A DNA stretch of 64,000 nucleotides from Herbaspirillum sp. SJZ106. Lineage in GTDB: Bacteria; Pseudomonadota; Gammaproteobacteria; Burkholderiales; Burkholderiaceae_D. The notes beneath the pieces are model-generated. The model was not told the origin of the DNA. It saw only the letters and a list, made by a program, of their open reading frames with translations, and searched no databases. How positions within the stretch are numbered: the first letter of the stretch is position 1; every line of letters starts with the position of its first letter. The position numbers and the translations under genes are program-made. The DNA lies in contig NZ_VFNI01000001.1 of assembly GCF_006715495.1 (NCBI RefSeq), positions 124,001-188,000 of the forward strand, read 5' to 3'. Of the stretch, positions 10,060 through 19,417 are shown in pieces.

Positions 10060-10730
10060 ACTCGTTTCGGGCTCAGTTTTCCATCATGGCACTTTCCCGC
10101 AAGAAAAAACCGCCGGAAGCCGCACAGGTCATGCGCAAGCAGCCGGTGCAGGACCGCGCGCAGCGCACTATCGAGACCATTTTCGATGCCACCGCTCAGA
10201 TCGTCGATGAACAAGGCGAGGCGCAACTGACCACCAACAAGATCGCCGAGCGGGCCGGTTTTTCCATTGGCACCCTGTACCAGTACTTTCCCACCAAGGA
10301 GGCGATCCTGCTGGCGATGATCCATCGCGGGCGGCGCAAGGTGATGGATGAGATGCAGCAGATGCTGGTCAGGTCGCTGGCGGAGGGCGCCGATCCCGAG
10401 CGCATCATCCGCGAACGCATCCGGGTGCTGGTCGCAGCCTTCGGCGCCGGCGGGCCGTTCAAGCGGTCGTTGATACGACTGGCGTGGCGCATGGATCATC
10501 ATGAGAACATCATGCAGGCCATGCGCGAAGGGGCCGAGCATATCGCGGTGGCGTTGGCGCAGGTGGAGTCGCCGGGGATGCGGGTGCCGAATGCGGCGGG
10601 GATTTTTGTGCTTACCCGGGCGGTGATGGGGGCGATACGCAGCGCTTCGCTGGAGGAGTCGCCGTTGTTGGGGACGCGGCAGTTTGAGGATGAGTTGGTG
10701 CGGTTGGCTTGGGGGATGTTGAGGGCTTAG
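10053..10730 (+). CDS. TetR/AcrR family transcriptional regulator
   Basis: 225 aa (214 if started at 10086, MALSRKKK). The N-terminal TetR helix-turn-helix spans about residues 32-78 and includes the signature GFSIGTLYQYFPTKEAIL; the C-terminal ligand domain is uncharacterised. It is divergent from the PF10118 hydrolase gene and probably represses it and itself. The last ~55 codons shift to G/T-rich third positions (TTG, GGG, GAT, TTT), just as at the end of kdpC, and repeat copy C begins at the base after its stop codon. Confidence 0.88.
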   Translation: MLNSFRAQFSIMALSRKKKPPEAAQVMRKQPVQDRAQRTIETIFDATAQIVDEQGEAQLTTNKIAERAGFSIGTLYQYFPTKEAILLAMIHRGRRKVMDEMQQMLVRSLAEGADPERIIRERIRVLVAAFGAGGPFKRSLIRLAWRMDHHENIMQAMREGAEHIAVALAQVESPGMRVPNAAGIFVLTRAVMGAIRSASLEESPLLGTRQFEDELVRLAWGMLRA

Positions 10731-11025
10731 TGGGTAGTCTGGTCTTGCTTCGTGCAGATGTACCGGCTTAATTCCTATCTTTCTCCGGTCGGAAGGGAGC
10801 GCCGGGGGCGGCCCGGCAGCCGCTCACTTTCTTTGCTTCGCCAAAGAAAGTAAGCAAAGAAAGGCGACCCCTAAGTGCCAGCCCCTTCGGGGTTCCCGCC
10901 GGAGCGCGGTAAAAAATGGGCGAGGCAGAGTCGCTGCGCTCCGACTGCCTCGCTGATCCATTTTTTACCGCGCTCCGGCGGCTGGCCCACAAGGGGAAAT
11001 CGTTACCGGCTCGCCTTCGGCATTG
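10731..11025 (+). repeat. Dispersed ~295-bp structured repeat, copy C
   Basis: Starts (TGGGTAGTCTGGTCTTGCTT) immediately after the tetR stop and ends with the distal box at 11006-11025. It has a short hairpin ACTTTCTTTG / CAAAGAAAGT (about 10826-10851) and a perfect 24-nt inverted repeat (10896-10919 and 10958-10981). The 38-nt loop contains an inner stem CGAGGCAG / CTGCCTCG. It lies between convergent tetR and gntR. A very T-rich stretch (about 11075-11130) follows before the gntR stop and shows nothing else I can name. Confidence 0.87.
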
Positions 11026-11132
11026 CGCTGCTTGCTGCTCGCCTGCGGCTTCGGTGTTGTGGGGCGCTATTGTTCTTGCTGTTTTTTTCTTTTTTTTGTT
11101 TTTGTTTTTTTGTCTTTGCCTTCTTGTTGTTC

Positions 11133-11903
11133 TTAAACCATTCCCAGCATTTCCTCGAGATCTTCGTCTTCGCTTGGCGGTGCCGACATGTCCAGCACTT
11201 GCTCGATGTGGTGCAGGTGCTCGATCATGGCGGCCACGGCATCTTCGGCGCGGCCGGCGGCGATCGCGTCGATGATCTGGCCGTGTTCGTCGTGGGTGCA
11301 GGCCGGTACCGTGGGCGAGTCGTACAGCACGATGATCAGGCAGGTGAGCGAGGCTAGTTCGCGCATCATCTTGCTCATTACCGGGTTTTCGACCATGTCG
11401 GCGATGCGGATATGGAATTCGCCGGAGAGGCGGATGATGGCGCGGCGGTCGTTGTTTTCGCGGGCCCTGGCTTCTTGCGCCACATGCTCGCGCAGTTGCG
11501 CGATGTGCGTGGGTTGGGTGTGTTCGCACAGGTGGCGCAGCAGGGCCGGTTCCAGCAGGCGGCGCGCGGCGAAGATGGCGCGTGCTTCGTCGGGGGTGGG
11601 GCTGGCGACGAAGGCGCCGCGGTTGGGGATGGTGGTGATCAGGCCTTCGTGCGACAGGCGCGCCAGCACTTCGCGCACGCGCGTGCGGTTGACGCCGAAG
11701 ATGCTGGCCAGCTTCTCTTCCACCAGCTTGGTGCCGGGCGTGAGGCGGTGTTCCATGATCGCGCCCAGGATGCGCTCGTAGATCGCATCGCCGGCCATCG
11801 GGCGGGCGCTGATGGCCTGGCCGGGCAAGGGGCTGTTGTCGGGTTTGGCGATGCTTTTCTTGCGGCTGGATGGGGCCGCGCTGGTATTGGCACTGGTGCT
11901 CAT
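11133..11903 (-). CDS. GntR family regulator with FCD effector domain
   Basis: 256 aa. A low-complexity N-terminus (1-35) is followed by a GntR winged helix (about 38-105: VNRTRVREVLARLSHEGLI) and an all-helical FCD domain (about 115-235) with EFHIRIADMVENP and HGQIIDAI supplying the usual metal-site His residues. The last residues are acidic. It is divergent from the ABC/hydantoinase operon. Two near-identical TTGTCACAA palindromes in the intergenic space suggest it controls itself and that operon; the effector is unknown. Confidence 0.9.
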   Translation of the reverse strand: MSTSANTSAAPSSRKKSIAKPDNSPLPGQAISARPMAGDAIYERILGAIMEHRLTPGTKLVEEKLASIFGVNRTRVREVLARLSHEGLITTIPNRGAFVASPTPDEARAIFAARRLLEPALLRHLCEHTQPTHIAQLREHVAQEARARENNDRRAIIRLSGEFHIRIADMVENPVMSKMMRELASLTCLIIVLYDSPTVPACTHDEHGQIIDAIAAGRAEDAVAAMIEHLHHIEQVLDMSAPPSEDEDLEEMLGMV

Positions 11904-11998
11904 GCTCGTGTCGTCTCGGCGTAAATGCGCCCGCAGTATGTGCGTGGCGTTATCGGTGTCATGCTTGGCGCCATCATAGCCGAAAATTGTGGGATTTA

Positions 11999-12009
11999 TT
12001 TGTCACAAA
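11999..12009. promoter_or_regulatory. Candidate GntR operator 1
   Basis: TTTGTCACAAA is a perfect palindrome around one central base, about 95 bp upstream of the gntR start. It shares the core TTGTCACAA with the site at 12254-12268. FadR/FCD-type GntR proteins typically bind short palindromes with GT...AC half-sites, which fits. Autoregulation is inference. Confidence 0.6.
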
Positions 12010-12253
12010 ATTATAAAAATATTCGTACAGATAAAAATCATTTTGGCGCACTTATATGGGGAGGTTTCTGTCCTTTGCATCGCATTCCGGCTGCAAGTTG
12101 GTGCGAATCCTTGGCCTTTCCGCCCCGCAATCTTTGTTCCCGCGAAGCTGTCTTCTCTATGTAGAGCAAGCCTTCCTGGCGATTTTGGAAGACATTCGCC
12201 ATCATTTTTCCTGGCTGGCACACCTATTGCATAAATCGTGGCAATGAAAAATT

Positions 12254-12268
12254 AAATTGTCACAATTT
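12254..12268. promoter_or_regulatory. Candidate GntR operator 2
   Basis: AAATTGTCACAATTT is a 15-bp palindrome with one central base, 33 bp upstream of the binding-protein ATG. A possible -35 box TTGCAT lies at 12227-12232, so the site would cover or follow the -10 region and suit repression. The core TTGTCACAA is identical to operator 1. Confidence 0.65.
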
Positions 12269-12301
12269 ATCTGTGGTTTGTTCATTTCAGGGAGAAAAAC
12301 G

Positions 12302-13342
12302 ATGCAAAAGCAAGTTCGCAAGTCCCCGTTCGGCCTGTCCCTCAAGGGTGTGGCCCTGGCTGCCATGCTGGCCTGTGGCGTGATGGCGGCGGGGGCGGCC
12401 TCCGCCCAGTCCAAGCCGAAGATCAAGCTGGCGTATGCCAAGTGCGCGCACTGCATGTCGATGGCCATGGTGCCGGCGCTGGCCCAGAACGTGGAGATCG
12501 AAGGCATCAACTTCACCGCCGGCAGCGATGCGCTGACCGCGCTGGTGTCCAAGAGCGTGGACATTGCCCAGGTCACCTACCTTGCGTATGTGAGCGGCCT
12601 GGACAAGGGTTTCGATCTGGTGGCGGTGTCGGGCCAGGTCAACGGCGGTTCTGAAATGCTGGTGGGCAAGGACAGCAAGCTGGCTTCGGATGACTGGGCC
12701 GGCCTGAAGAAGCTGATTGCGGAATACAAGGCACAGGGCAAGCCCTTCCGCATCGCCGCCTCGCGCGGCAACGCGCAAGACCTGCACATGCGCGGCGAAC
12801 TGGCCGGCCACGGCATCGATCCGTCCAAGGACGTGCAGTTCGTCAATATCCCCAATCCGTCCGATCACGCGGCGGCGCTCTCGCGCGGCGAGGTCGAACT
12901 GATCTGCTCGGTCGAACCGTTCGCCTCCCAGATCCGCATGACCGGCGTGGGCAAGCACTTCGCCTATCCGTACGACCAGGCCGCCGGGCGCCTGACCAAC
13001 CTGATCGTGACCCGTTCGGACGTGATCAAGGAGCATCCGGCCGAAGTGAAGGAGACGGTGGCCGCCGTGGTCAAGCTGGTGGACGGACTGCAGAAGGACA
13101 AGCAGGGCTGGATCAACAGCATCGTCAAGGGCACCGGCCTGGATCCCAAGATCGCTACCGAGGCGCTTAACAACGCCTACCCCGACTACCGCATGTACCG
13201 CGCCCAGACCAAGGCCATCGCCGGCATGATGAAGGACCTGAAGTACGTCTCCGGCGATGTCTCGGCACTGGCGGAAAAGAACCTGGACTATAGCTTCCTG
13301 ATGAGCGTCACGGGCAAGCCGAAGTCCGAGCTCGGTTATTGA
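12302..13342 (+). CDS. ABC transporter periplasmic substrate-binding protein, NMT1/NitT-TauT type
   Basis: 346 aa. The signal peptide runs to about AASAQ (residue 36), followed by an NMT1/SsuA-like two-lobe fold. The mature N-terminus has an unusual Cys pair, AKCAHCMSM (Cys48, Cys51), near the expected ligand pocket. The ATG at 12302 has AGGGAGAAA upstream; an earlier TTG start is unlikely because it would precede the signal peptide. First gene of an operon with permease, ATPase, a decarboxylase/racemase-superfamily enzyme and a hydantoinase, so a cyclic amide, hydantoin or related acid is a reasonable substrate guess. Confidence 0.9.
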   Translation: MQKQVRKSPFGLSLKGVALAAMLACGVMAAGAASAQSKPKIKLAYAKCAHCMSMAMVPALAQNVEIEGINFTAGSDALTALVSKSVDIAQVTYLAYVSGLDKGFDLVAVSGQVNGGSEMLVGKDSKLASDDWAGLKKLIAEYKAQGKPFRIAASRGNAQDLHMRGELAGHGIDPSKDVQFVNIPNPSDHAAALSRGEVELICSVEPFASQIRMTGVGKHFAYPYDQAAGRLTNLIVTRSDVIKEHPAEVKETVAAVVKLVDGLQKDKQGWINSIVKGTGLDPKIATEALNNAYPDYRMYRAQTKAIAGMMKDLKYVSGDVSALAEKNLDYSFLMSVTGKPKSELGY

Positions 13343-13362
13343 TGAGGACGGAAGGAATCGCC

Positions 13363-14178
13363 ATGAATGGATTGATGCGTTCCCTGTCGGAGGCGAAGTG
13401 GCGCTTCGCGGTTCCGGTGCTGCTGGTGCTGTTCTGGGAGGCATTCTCCCGTTCCGGCGTGATTCCGCCGGCGCTGCTGCCGGCGCCGTCGCGCGTGTTC
13501 GCCACCTGGATGGACTGGATCTTCGGCATCAACGACGCCGCCCAGGACAGCAGCGGCAAGTGGATCTACGACGCCATGGCAAGCTGCATGCGGGTGACCG
13601 CCGGCTACCTGATCGCCGCCGTGTCAGGCATCGCGCTGGGCGTGGCGATCGGCTGGTGGCGCTGGGTCGAGCGCGCCATCGAACCGACCGTGCAGATGCT
13701 GCGGCCGATTCCGCCGGTGTCGTGGATTCCGCTGGCCATCATCTGGTTCGGCATCGCCAACAAGCCGGCGATCTTCCTGGTGTTCCTCGGCGCCTTTTTC
13801 CCGATCCTGATGAACACCGTGCACGGCGTGAAGACTTCCGACCGCAACCTGTTGCGCGCGGCCGCCATGGCCGGCGCCAGACAGGGCCAGTTGCTGCGTT
13901 TCGTGATCCTGCCGGCGGCCATGCCGAGCATCTTCGCCGGCCTGCGCATCGGCATCGGCAGCGCCTGGATGCTGACGGTCACGGCCGAGATGGTGGCGGT
14001 CAAGAGCGGCCTGGGTTACGCGCTGTGGGATTCGTATTACTTCCTGCGCTACGACCTGGTGATCGCGGCGATGATCAGCATCGGCCTGCTGGGATTCCTG
14101 GCTGACTGGCTGCTCAAGCAGATCATGAATTCGGTGCTGCGCTGGCAGCATGTCTCCACCGTGCAGGGCAAGGCGTGA
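13363..14178 (+). CDS. ABC transporter permease, SsuC/TauC type
   Basis: 271-aa inner-membrane permease with about six helices. The BPD_transp_1 coupling segment AAAMAGARQGQLLRFVILPAA contains the EAA-like loop. I start at the ATG with GGAAGG 7 bp upstream; an ATG at 13342 overlapping the binding-protein stop is also possible. It works with the preceding binding protein and following ATPase. Confidence 0.91.
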   Translation: MNGLMRSLSEAKWRFAVPVLLVLFWEAFSRSGVIPPALLPAPSRVFATWMDWIFGINDAAQDSSGKWIYDAMASCMRVTAGYLIAAVSGIALGVAIGWWRWVERAIEPTVQMLRPIPPVSWIPLAIIWFGIANKPAIFLVFLGAFFPILMNTVHGVKTSDRNLLRAAAMAGARQGQLLRFVILPAAMPSIFAGLRIGIGSAWMLTVTAEMVAVKSGLGYALWDSYYFLRYDLVIAAMISIGLLGFLADWLLKQIMNSVLRWQHVSTVQGKA

Positions 14179-14191
14179 AAGGAAAATGAGC

Positions 14192-14983
<792 letters not shown>

Positions 14984-14994
14984 AAGGAATATCA

Positions 14995-15723
14995 ATGACG
15001 CAACGCACTTTGCTCGGCATGCTGACGCCGTCCTCCAACACCACGTTGGAGCCGGTGACCACCGCGATGATCGCCGATATCCCCGAGGCCAGCGCCCACT
15101 TCGGGCGCTTCCGCGTCACCGAGATCGCCTTGTCCAACCAGGCGCTGGCCCAGTTCGACGACAGCGAGATCCTGCGCGCGGCCGAGCTGCTGTCGCACGC
15201 CAAGGTCGGCAGCATCGGCTGGAACGGCACCTCTTCCGGCTGGCTCGGCTTCGAGGCCGACGAACGCCTGTGCCGCCGCATCACCGAGGCCACCGGCATC
15301 CCGGCCTGCACCTCGGTGCTGGCCCTGAATGAAATCTTCGACATCACCGGCGTCAAGCGTTTCGGCCTGGTGACGCCCTATCTGGACGACGTGCAGGCCG
15401 CCATCATCAGGAACTACGGCAGCGCCGGCTATGAGTGCGTGTCCGAACGCCACCTGCGCAAGCAGGACAATTTCTCCTTCTCCGAAGTGGGCGCCGACGA
15501 ACTGCGCGCCATGGTGCGCGAAGTGGCGAAAGACAAGCCGCAGGCCATCACCATCTTCTGCACCAACCTGCGCGGCGCGCCGCTGGTGCAAGAGCTGGAG
15601 CAGGAAACCGGCATCCCGATCTACGACACCATCGCCACCGTGGTGTGGAAGTCGCTCAGGCAGGCCGGCGCCGACCCGTCGCGTATCCGCGGCTGGGGCA
15701 GCCTGTTCCGCGACGTCAGGTAA
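14995..15723 (+). CDS. Asp/Glu racemase superfamily enzyme, arylmalonate decarboxylase/maleate isomerase-like
   Basis: 242 aa. The superfamily normally uses two active-site Cys. Here the first position lies in GWNGTSSGW (residues 75-83) and has Gly instead of Cys, while the second is kept (Cys189 in IFCTNLRG). One-Cys enzymes with a GTS loop are typical of arylmalonate decarboxylase, and TPYLDDVQ and the C-terminal GWGSLF also recall that enzyme from memory. A racemase would need both Cys. Located between the transporter and the hydantoinase, it may decarboxylate or isomerise a breakdown product. Reaction unproven. Confidence 0.75.
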   Translation: MTQRTLLGMLTPSSNTTLEPVTTAMIADIPEASAHFGRFRVTEIALSNQALAQFDDSEILRAAELLSHAKVGSIGWNGTSSGWLGFEADERLCRRITEATGIPACTSVLALNEIFDITGVKRFGLVTPYLDDVQAAIIRNYGSAGYECVSERHLRKQDNFSFSEVGADELRAMVREVAKDKPQAITIFCTNLRGAPLVQELEQETGIPIYDTIATVVWKSLRQAGADPSRIRGWGSLFRDVR

Positions 15724-15825
15724 GCCGATCCCGATTCCCTTTGCACACTCCGCCGCCTTGCTTTGCAGGCGGCGGGCGAGGGCGGATTTCGCCCCGCGTT
15801 TGCAGATACCGACCAGGAAACCATC

Positions 15826-17250
15826 ATGGAACATTTTGACGTAGTGATCCGCAACGGCACCGTGGCCACCGCCGCCGACATCATGCAGTGCGATGTCGGC
15901 ATCAAGGATGGCAAGGTCGCCATGCTGGGCCGCGGCCTGCCGCCCGGGAAGAGGGAGATCGACGCCGCCGGCAAGCTGGTGCTGCCCGGCGGGGTGGATG
16001 CGCACTGCCACCTCGACCAGCCGATGGAAGCGGGACTGAAGATGGCCGACGATTTCAGGAGCGGCACCATCTCGGCCGCCTGCGGCGGCACCACCACCGT
16101 GATCCCGTTCGCGGCCCAGGCCAAGGGCCAGTCGCTGCGCGCCGCGGTCGAGGACTACCATCGCCGCGCCGCTGGAAAAGCCGTGATCGATTATGCCTTC
16201 CACATGATCGTCAGCGATCCCAGCGAGAAAGTGCTGAAGGACGAATTGCCGCAACTGGTGCGGGAAGGCTATACCTCGTTCAAGATCTACATGACCTATG
16301 ACGACTTGAAGCTCAACGACCGCCAGATCCTGGAACTGCTGGCCCTGGCGCGGCGCGAGGGGGCGATGGTCATGGTGCACGCGGAGAACGCCGACTGCAT
16401 CGGCTGGCTGACCGAACAGCTGGAGGAGGCCGGGCTGACCGCGCCGAAATACCACGCCGCATCGCGCCCGATGCTGGTCGAGCGCGAAGCCACGCACCGC
16501 GCCATCGCCTTGTCGGAACTGGTGGACGTGCCGATCCTGATCGTGCACGTCTCCGGCCAGGAGGCCATCGAGCAGATCCGCTGGGCGCACGGCCACGGCT
16601 TGCGCATCTATGCCGAGACCTGTCCGCAATACCTGGTGCTGACGGCCGACCATCTGGACGACGGCTACCACGGCGCCAAGTGCGTATGCAGCCCGCCGCC
16701 GCGCGACAAGGCCAATCAGCAATACGTGTGGGACGGCCTGGCCAGCGGCCTGTTTTCGGTATTCTCGTCCGACCATGCGCCGTTCCGTTACGAAGACCCG
16801 CAAGGCAAGAAACCGGGCGGCCAGGAAGTGCCGTTCCGCTACATCCCCAACGGCACGCCGGGGCTGGAGACGCGCATGCCGATCCTGTTTTCGGAAGGGG
16901 TGGGCAAGGGACGCATCGACCTCAACCGCTTCGTCGCGCTGACCGCCACCGATCCGGCCAAGATGTACGGCCTGTATCCGCGCAAGGGCACCATCGCCAT
17001 CGGCAGCGACGCCGACATCGCAATCTGGGACCCGCACAAGCAAGTCACCATCCGCAACGAGATGTTGCACCATGATGTCGATTACACGCCGTATGAAGGC
17101 ATGCAGGTCACCGGCTGGCCCGAGACCACGCTCTCGCGCGGGGAAGTGGTGTGGGATGGCGGTTTGGCTTGCGGCGCTGTTGGCCGGGGGCAATTTCTCC
17201 AGTGCGGCTTGCCCGACCCGGCCCGTCCCAAAAAAGTGGTTCCTGCCTGA
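15826..17250 (+). CDS. Dihydropyrimidinase / D-hydantoinase
   Basis: 474-aa cyclic amidohydrolase that opens hydantoin or dihydropyrimidine rings. All metal ligands of the urease-like barrel are visible: His60/His62 in DAHCHLDQ, carbamylated Lys153 in TSFKIYMTY, His185 in MVHAEN, His241 in LIVHVSG, Asp316 in SSDHAPF. Length is typical. No carbamoylase (hyuC) or downstream amidase follows, so the next step is encoded elsewhere or is done by a different enzyme. It lies 102 bp after the racemase-superfamily gene and is the last gene of the operon. Confidence 0.93.
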   Translation: MEHFDVVIRNGTVATAADIMQCDVGIKDGKVAMLGRGLPPGKREIDAAGKLVLPGGVDAHCHLDQPMEAGLKMADDFRSGTISAACGGTTTVIPFAAQAKGQSLRAAVEDYHRRAAGKAVIDYAFHMIVSDPSEKVLKDELPQLVREGYTSFKIYMTYDDLKLNDRQILELLALARREGAMVMVHAENADCIGWLTEQLEEAGLTAPKYHAASRPMLVEREATHRAIALSELVDVPILIVHVSGQEAIEQIRWAHGHGLRIYAETCPQYLVLTADHLDDGYHGAKCVCSPPPRDKANQQYVWDGLASGLFSVFSSDHAPFRYEDPQGKKPGGQEVPFRYIPNGTPGLETRMPILFSEGVGKGRIDLNRFVALTATDPAKMYGLYPRKGTIAIGSDADIAIWDPHKQVTIRNEMLHHDVDYTPYEGMQVTGWPETTLSRGEVVWDGGLACGAVGRGQFLQCGLPDPARPKKVVPA

Positions 17251-17292
17251 CGGGAAAAAGATTTGTCGTTTTTGTGCTTTGGAGCCCTTTAG

Positions 17293-17311
17293 CGGCGCAC
17301 CGTCAGCGCCG
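17293..17311 (+). terminator. Possible terminator after hydantoinase gene
   Basis: CGGCGC / GCGCCG stem with a 7-nt loop, 43 bp after the hydantoinase stop. There is no T tract, so termination is weakly supported. The rest of the 216-bp gap to the chemoreceptor gene shows nothing distinct. Confidence 0.35.
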
Positions 17312-17466
17312 TAAAGGAATCAGGGGAAGCTCAAAGATCATGCCGGCTTGGCAAGTCCGGAGTACGCCGGGAACTGCCTTGGGCAGGTTCCGGCGTTTCG
17401 TGCTGCTGGCCAGGCGGCCGTCGATGGCGCCCCGGAACCCATTCCAACAACACGCCGACATCGACG

Positions 17467-19077
17467 ATGAACAATCTCTCGCTCAAGAAAAAACTCTGGT
17501 TGCCCCTGATCTTCTCCTTGGTTGCCTTGTTGTTCCTCTCGGTCTGGCATGCCTACCAGACCCGCGACCTGCAGATTTCCGAACGCCAGCGGGCGCTGGA
17601 AGATGTCGCCGAGATGGCGCACAGCCTGATCGCCGGCTACGCCAGGCTGGAAGCCGAGGGCAAGATGTCGCATGAAGACGCGCAAAAGGGCGCCATCGCC
17701 CGCGTCAAGGACCAGCGCTATACCGGTGACGGCTATGTGACTATCGTCGGCGCCGATTCGACGGTCGTGATGCATCCGATCAATACCAAGCTCGATGGCA
17801 AGAACCTGATCGACTTCAAGGACGCCAAGGGCAACGAGTTGTACAAGATGATCGCCGCCACCGGCGCATCGTCTTCCGGCAAGGGCTTCCTCGAATACTG
17901 GTGGCCGCGCCCGGGGGCCGACAAGCCCAGCCCCAAGATGGGCTTCGTCAAGCGCTTCAAGCCGTGGAACTGGGACCTGATCTGCAGCGTGTATTCGGAC
18001 GACATCGAAGCCGACTTCCGCAAGGCCTTGATCCAGGCAGTGGCGGTGCTGGTGGTGCTGGGTGTGCTGTTGTCGGTCATTGCCGGCATGGTCTCGCGCA
18101 ATATCTTCCGCTCCATCGGCGGCGAACCGGCCGAAGCCGCCGATATGGCGCGCAAGATCGCCGCCGGCGACCTGACCGGCGCCATCCGCACCAGCGGCGA
18201 CAACCGCAGTCTGGTGGCGGCGGTGGCCTATACGCGCGACCGCCTGGTCGATACCGTGCACGGTATCCAGAGCGCCACCGAGTCGATCAAGACATCGGTG
18301 GACGAGATTGCCACCGGCAACATGGACCTGTCGAACCGCACCGAGCAGCAGGCCGGCTCGCTGGAAGAGACGGCATCGGCGATGGAGGAACTGACCTCCA
18401 CCGTCAGGCAGAATGCCGCCAATGCCCAGCACGCCAATCAGCTGGCGGCGAGCGCGTCCAAGGTGGCCATCGAAGGCGGCGACGTGGTCGGCCAGGTTGT
18501 GCAGACGATGACCTCCATCAACGACTCGTCGCGCAAGATCGTCGACATCATCAGCGTGATCGACGGCATCGCCTTCCAGACCAACATCCTGGCCCTGAAT
18601 GCGGCGGTGGAAGCGGCGCGCGCCGGCGAGCAGGGACGCGGCTTCGCCGTGGTGGCGTCGGAGGTACGTTCACTGGCGCAGCGTTCGGCGGCAGCGGCCA
18701 AGGAGATCAAGCAACTGATCGACGATTCGGTGGGCAAGGTCGACGCCGGCACGCAACTGGTGCAGCAGGCCGGCCAGACCATGCAGCAGGTGGTCTCCAG
18801 CATCCAGGGCGTGTCTACCGTGGTCAACGAGATCGCTACCGCCAGCCATGAGCAGAGCGCCGGCATCGAGCAGGTGGGCCATGCCATCACGCAGATGGAC
18901 GAGACCACGCAGCAGAACGCCGCGCTGGTGGAGCAGGCTGCTGCCGCAGCGCAGTCGCTGCAGGAACAGGCGCAGAAGCTGGTGGCGCTGGTTGGCGTGT
19001 TTACGCTGGAGCGCAGCCAGCGCACTGCGCCCATATCGGCGCAACAGGCGACAGAGCAGGCGCCGTTGCTGCGCTGA
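17467..19077 (+). CDS. Methyl-accepting chemotaxis protein with single Cache domain
   Basis: 536-aa transmembrane chemoreceptor. TM1 spans about 10-28. A periplasmic sCache-type sensor follows (about 35-185: [30 protein letters not shown]), then TM2 (about 190-211), a short HAMP-like segment and the cytoplasmic signalling hairpin with the highly conserved tip [18 protein letters not shown]. There is no C-terminal NWETF-like tether. The ligand is unknown; single Cache domains often bind small carboxylates. It stands alone. Confidence 0.93.
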   Translation: MNNLSLKKKLWLPLIFSLVALLFLSVWHAYQTRDLQISERQRALEDVAEMAHSLIAGYARLEAEGKMSHEDAQKGAIARVKDQRYTGDGYVTIVGADSTVVMHPINTKLDGKNLIDFKDAKGNELYKMIAATGASSSGKGFLEYWWPRPGADKPSPKMGFVKRFKPWNWDLICSVYSDDIEADFRKALIQAVAVLVVLGVLLSVIAGMVSRNIFRSIGGEPAEAADMARKIAAGDLTGAIRTSGDNRSLVAAVAYTRDRLVDTVHGIQSATESIKTSVDEIATGNMDLSNRTEQQAGSLEETASAMEELTSTVRQNAANAQHANQLAASASKVAIEGGDVVGQVVQTMTSINDSSRKIVDIISVIDGIAFQTNILALNAAVEAARAGEQGRGFAVVASEVRSLAQRSAAAAKEIKQLIDDSVGKVDAGTQLVQQAGQTMQQVVSSIQGVSTVVNEIATASHEQSAGIEQVGHAITQMDETTQQNAALVEQAAAAAQSLQEQAQKLVALVGVFTLERSQRTAPISAQQATEQAPLLR

Positions 19078-19098
19078 TCTGCCGGCGGTGTGGTGAAG

Positions 19099-19123
19099 AA
19101 CGGCGCTCCCGGTGGGCGCCGTT
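19099..19123 (+). terminator. Terminator hairpin after chemoreceptor gene
   Basis: AACGGCGC / GCGCCGTT 8-bp stem with a 9-nt loop, 22 bp after the stop, followed by ATCGTTTT. The rest of the 340-bp gap before the EamA gene is AT-rich (about 19195-19275) and may hold that gene's promoter. Confidence 0.6.
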
Positions 19124-19417
19124 ATCGTTTCCGGCCATCGCTTGTGCATCACGGCAGGGTAGTGCCGGGTCATGCACCAAGAAGTGGAAGATGCTGCTCC
19201 AAAAAGGTTTGAAAAAATAATAAATCTATAAAAAATATTTTTGCAGCAGGAAATGCCGAAAAAGCCAGTTTCATTTCTGTAATACGGCAGCACTATTTGC
19301 CGCCTCTTGTCTACCATGGAGCCGTTTTGGATGCATTGCAGCATGCGTCGGAACGGCCGGACCCGGGCCGTTTTTCGCGCGCTTGGCATGCTCCTTTTGT
19401 CTTCCACGGAGTCCAGC

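Noticed and set aside
9999-10541. Upstream extension of the PF10118 hydrolase frame
   Set aside because: Runs antisense through the TetR gene and the divergent promoter.
14992-17193. 733-codon minus-strand open frame
   Set aside because: Antisense to the racemase-superfamily and hydantoinase genes, which have complete catalytic motifs and proper starts.
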